From: Hyphomicrobiales bacterium
Lineage (GTDB): Bacteria > Pseudomonadota > Alphaproteobacteria > Rhizobiales > Rhizobiaceae
Length of the DNA stretch: 64,000 bases
Assembly (NCBI GenBank): GCA_900472605.1
Contig: UCJD01000067.1
Location: forward strand, 115,146-179,145
Reading direction: 5' to 3'
The notes below the pieces were generated by a model that had not been told where the DNA came from, did not search any database, and saw only the letters and a list, made by a program, of their open reading frames with translations. A program made the translations under genes and the position numbers. Shown here piece after piece: positions 63,983-64,000 of this stretch; positions within the stretch are counted from its first letter, which is position 1, and each line of letters begins with the position of its first letter.

Positions 63983-64000
63983 AGAGCATTTCCGCATTTT
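63983..64000. repeat. truncated end-of-window palindrome
   Basis: AGAGCATTTCCGCATTTT looks like the first half of a rhizobial dispersed palindrome (AGAGCATTTCCGC... ...GCGGAAATGCTCT); the second half would lie beyond the window. Family membership is an inference from word similarity. Confidence 0.4.

Overview
The window is chromosomal DNA from an alphaproteobacterium, almost certainly of the family Rhizobiaceae (Rhizobium/Agrobacterium/Ensifer type). The reasons are the gene order rpsB-tsf-pyrH-frr-uppS-cdsA-rseP-bamA-lpxD-fabZ-lpxA-lpxI-lpxB next to gltA, the aapJQMP amino-acid transporter next to metC, EipB (DUF1849), the DUF3126, DUF3597 and zf-CHCC small proteins, and CTTGAC-like -35 boxes. 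I cannot name a species. Nearly all of it is GC-rich core genome, and most genes have clear ribosome binding sites.

Layout. 1-463: start of comEC, cut by the window edge. 758-2047: gltA. 2081-15221: a long leftward block that begins with translation genes (rpsB, tsf, frr), continues with pyrH, uppS and cdsA, and ends with envelope assembly (rseP, bamA) and lipid A synthesis (lpxD-fabZ-lpxA-lpxI-lpxB, joined by overlapping stop and start codons). 15448-21131: envelope proteins (exported pentapeptide-repeat protein, EipB), a rightward RidA/GDPD/FemAB-like/HIT group, and a PAP2 phosphatase. 21359-24849: clpA with its adaptor clpS, then a phasin. 25126-30700: DUF3597, DUF3126, cysE, an alpha/beta hydrolase, a zinc-finger protein, an FAD monooxygenase and metC. 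31080-35351: aapJQMP. 35459-43114: a small secreted protein, a methyltransferase, tRNA-Glu(UUC), a class II aldolase, recJ, hom and an AlaC-like aminotransferase. 43341-51032: a lipoprotein, phaC, an O-methyltransferase, a DUF2778 (Tlde1-like) L,D-transpeptidase, a hydrolase and a SulP transporter. 51304-54264: an unusually long uvrB.

54386-56367 is the one clearly foreign-looking segment. It is a visibly AT-rich two-gene leftward unit encoding a ParA/MinD-type ATPase and a stand-alone SIR2-family protein, 5 bp apart. All SIR2 motifs (GAGVS, TTNFD, KIHG, VGFSMDD) and all ParA motifs (KGGVGKTT, DCDP, DMGPS) are present, and there is no ParB, parS, transposase or integrase. I do not recognise the pair as a named system. 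A defence module, with the ATPase as sensor or regulator and the SIR2 protein as NAD+-consuming effector, is the best inference and the main discovery candidate.

57014-64000 returns to host composition: two small orphan genes, a cold-shock protein, map, radC, sthA and a B12-binding-type radical SAM enzyme, ending in what looks like the first half of a dispersed intergenic palindrome.

Functional links: the leftward block couples ribosome biogenesis to membrane and lipid A assembly. phaC and the phasin belong to polyhydroxybutyrate storage. cysE, metC and hom belong to the cysteine/methionine/threonine branches. No CRISPR array, insertion sequence or rRNA gene was seen.
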